Assembly: GCF_048544455.1 (NCBI RefSeq)
Contig: NC_133537.1
Coordinates: 74,782,166 to 74,846,165, forward strand
Reading direction: 5' to 3'
From: Silene latifolia
Taxonomy: Eukaryota > Streptophyta > Magnoliopsida > Caryophyllales > Caryophyllaceae
DNA length: 64,000 nt
The notes beneath the pieces are model-generated. The model was not told where the DNA came from, ran no database searches, and saw only the letters and a program-made list of their open reading frames with translations. The position numbers and the translations under genes are program-made. Shown in pieces: positions 62,185 through 64,000 of the stretch; position 1 is the stretch's first letter; each line of letters starts with the position of its first letter.

Positions 62185-63647
62185 AGAATAATCAAATAAT
62201 TTTCATATTGATTTCTATGTATTTTGAACATCAGATTTAGTATCCGGGTTTCAAATGCAGAACTATTCAATGAAGAATATGTAGACTGAAATTGGAAACT
62301 TTTGAACTGTAAATTGGATGTAGTTGTCTAGATAATTTGAATAAACAGGTTAATTCAAAACCGCATCACATTATTTCTAAATTGACATATGAATACAGCT
62401 TTTCTACGTGAACACATATGACTAAATTAACCAAATAAGTTATGATTGTTAAGGTGATTTTTTTTTCTAGCAAGTTTTTCTGATTTTGTAGTCTTCACTT
62501 TTCTAATATAGAAGCATGACTATTTTATGCTTCATAGTATGTATGTACTTGAAAGTAGCTATGATAATAAAGACCTGATTCAGTTGTAGATGACAATGAT
62601 AATCATGTAAATAATAATTCAAGAAGACAACAAATTGAAATAATGTAATATAGAGTGAAAGGATGAGTGTATCTGAGATTAGAAGTGCATACTGAAAGTT
62701 GTTTTCTTATTTCTTTGAGAACTCAGAATCGGAAGTAGGAATTAGAAAGTGGTGGTACTATAAGTAGCAAAGTAGTTACTCAAACATGTGGAAGAGGTGA
62801 GCAATGACTGACATAGAATTAGAAAAGCAAGTGAATGAAAGGCAGTGAGGGAAAAGAGGAAAAGAAGGGAGGTGGAGTGCAGTAGAAGACTATGTTTCTT
62901 AGGCTAGACTGATTTCTTAGCACATGCCAATAAGATAGTACACTGTTTCGTTATAGTTAGAGTAATGGGTAGTTAGGTGATCGTTGTGAGTATTAGAAGA
63001 AGTATAATATTATATTATTATTAGTAGGTTGTAGGAGTACTATAGTATAGTGTATTTATAGTTATAGTTATTTATTTATACAAGAGATTTTTATTACTTT
63101 CTTGATTATAAGATGACTTGTCTAATATTGACTATTGGCTATTGGAGAAGTTTATCTAGAAATAATTGTGTGAAAATTGACTTTAGGAAAGGGTGTGTGT
63201 GTGTCTGTGTATGTATGGTTTATAGAAAATTGATTAATTTAACATAATTGAGAAATATTCTATATTGTACAAAAGTATTATCTAATGATCAAGTATTTTT
63301 TTTTTTGTGTTCAAAACAAGAAAAGGTTGCTAGAAGCTTTATAATTCATTTCTGTTAAACAGTCCTTATATTACATGATTCATAAGCTCCTGCAGTCAAA
63401 AGTGCATTACATTCCTTGATACAATATAGCCAACCATTGGCTCATATGCTTTGTTAAGCACAATGGTGGGCTAAGTAGCATGGTTGTACTAATGGGAATA
63501 GAGGTTGATTTCGCAAGTGTGTGACTCATCTCGATAAGCAGAGTCACCCTTGCAGTTGTGTCTTCAAAATCTAGACAATATATTGTCCTAGTTAGGTGCT
63601 AAAAAAAGTACGCTGACTTTGCAGGAACACTTCCTTTGTGAGGTTAC
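62185..63647. other. Spacer between Helitron RPA-like gene and helicase
   Basis: No coding sequence seen. It presumably contains the promoter of the RPA-like gene (minus strand). A short GT repeat lies at 63197-63215. Confidence 0.45.
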
Positions 63648-64000
63648 TTAGATGATGCCTGCAAGCCTCAAAACATCGTAAGAAACAATGTTTTTCACGG
63701 ATTGTTGTGATGAAGCATGATCTGTTGATGCAGAAACAACTGTTACTTTGTCTGATGTTCTAGCTCGTGAAAGACCGACATACAACTGTCCATGAGAAAA
63801 ACAGGGTCTTGGAAGGTAGATAGCAACTTGGTCCAATGTCTGCCCCTGTGATTTATTGATGGTCATTGCAAAACTCAACTTCAAAGGGAACTGATTACGT
63901 TGGAACTGAAATGGGAAATTATCAGAAGCTGATGGCTGCATTTTAATACGTGGGATAAACACATGGTCACCACTGTAATGTCCACAAGCTATCATGCATT
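63648..64000 (-). CDS. Helitron Rep/helicase, C-terminal end
   Basis: The last 115 codons or so of the PIF1-like helicase domain of a Helitron transposase. FQFQRNQFPLKLSFAMTINK leads into KSQGQTLDQVAIYLP and FSHGQLYVGLSRARTSDKV, the late helicase motifs (V and VI). Stop TAA at 63650-63648. The protein unwinds DNA in rolling-circle transposition and is nuclear. This part has no stop or frameshift; most of the gene is outside the window, so its integrity is unknown. Confidence 0.93.
   Translation of the reverse strand, partial: CMIACGHYSGDHVFIPRIKMQPSASDNFPFQFQRNQFPLKLSFAMTINKSQGQTLDQVAIYLPRPCFSHGQLYVGLSRARTSDKVTVVSASTDHASSQQSVKNIVSYDVLRLAGII

Larger units (their letters stand above)
54002..64000 (-). 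mobile_element. Large Helitron, 3' 10 kb
   Basis: The 3' end on the minus strand is a perfect 14 bp palindrome CTCCGCGCGCGGAG (54025-54012), AAACAA and CTAG (54005-54002), then T. From the far end it carries the helicase C-terminus, an RPA-like gene and unrecognised cargo, all on the minus strand. This is the usual content of a plant autonomous Helitron. The 5' end and the Rep part lie beyond the window. Confidence 0.85.

Overview
This window is plant nuclear DNA, from a flowering plant and probably a eudicot. The evidence is an intron-rich plant S1/P1-type nuclease, pieces of plastid pyruvate dehydrogenase E1-alpha and cytosolic GAPDH genes with plant introns, and a dense pile of plant transposons (CACTA, Copia, Athila-type and Tat/Ogre-type Gypsy, Helitron, hAT, MULE, Stowaway, LINE, SINE). 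No prokaryotic or organellar gene organisation is present. The genus cannot be fixed by eye.

Layout. 1-10670 is the right-hand part of a CACTA transposon carrying a broken C48 (Ulp1-like) protease gene. An 8.8 kb gag-only Copia element (870-9676, minus strand, flanked by GCTTG duplications) sits inside one intron of that gene. The CACTA itself lies in the first LTR of a second gag-only Copia family, which occupies 10671-18051 as a tandem LTR-internal-LTR-internal-LTR structure. That structure also hosts a solo Tat/Ogre-like LTR (11632-13996). Only 204 bp beyond its last LTR ends the one clearly intact host gene, a nine-exon secreted S1/P1-like endonuclease (18255-21015, minus strand, 288 residues). 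All its expected zinc ligands are present and all its splice sites fit.

21.2-25.2 kb holds a TIR element, two minus-strand Helitron 3' ends and an AT-rich tandem array with units of roughly 0.45-0.5 kb. 27929-38382 is a structurally complete but coding-dead Athila-type Gypsy element (minus strand, AATAT target duplication, two LTRs of 1431 bp). 38.4-45.2 kb carries exon fragments of two carbon-metabolism genes, a 655 bp foldback MULE-type MITE with a 9 bp target duplication, a long purine tract and the 3' part of a plus-strand Helitron. 45.2-54.0 kb contains a hAT-like element with a nested TIR element, a decayed LINE and low-complexity tracts. 54002 to the window end is the 3' part of a large minus-strand Helitron with the C-terminal end of its helicase, a decayed RPA-like gene and unrecognised cargo.

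The most unusual signal is in the Athila-type element. A 10-12 bp palindrome centred on CGATCG recurs in four places (both LTRs, the 3' noncoding region and the gag reading frame) on a near-strict lattice of alternating 21 and 30 bp steps (51 bp period), while the spacers differ. In gag the lattice is exact over 12 sites and is read as a 7+10 residue repeat. A different palindromic motif in the solo Tat/Ogre-like LTR also recurs at 21 and 30 bp.
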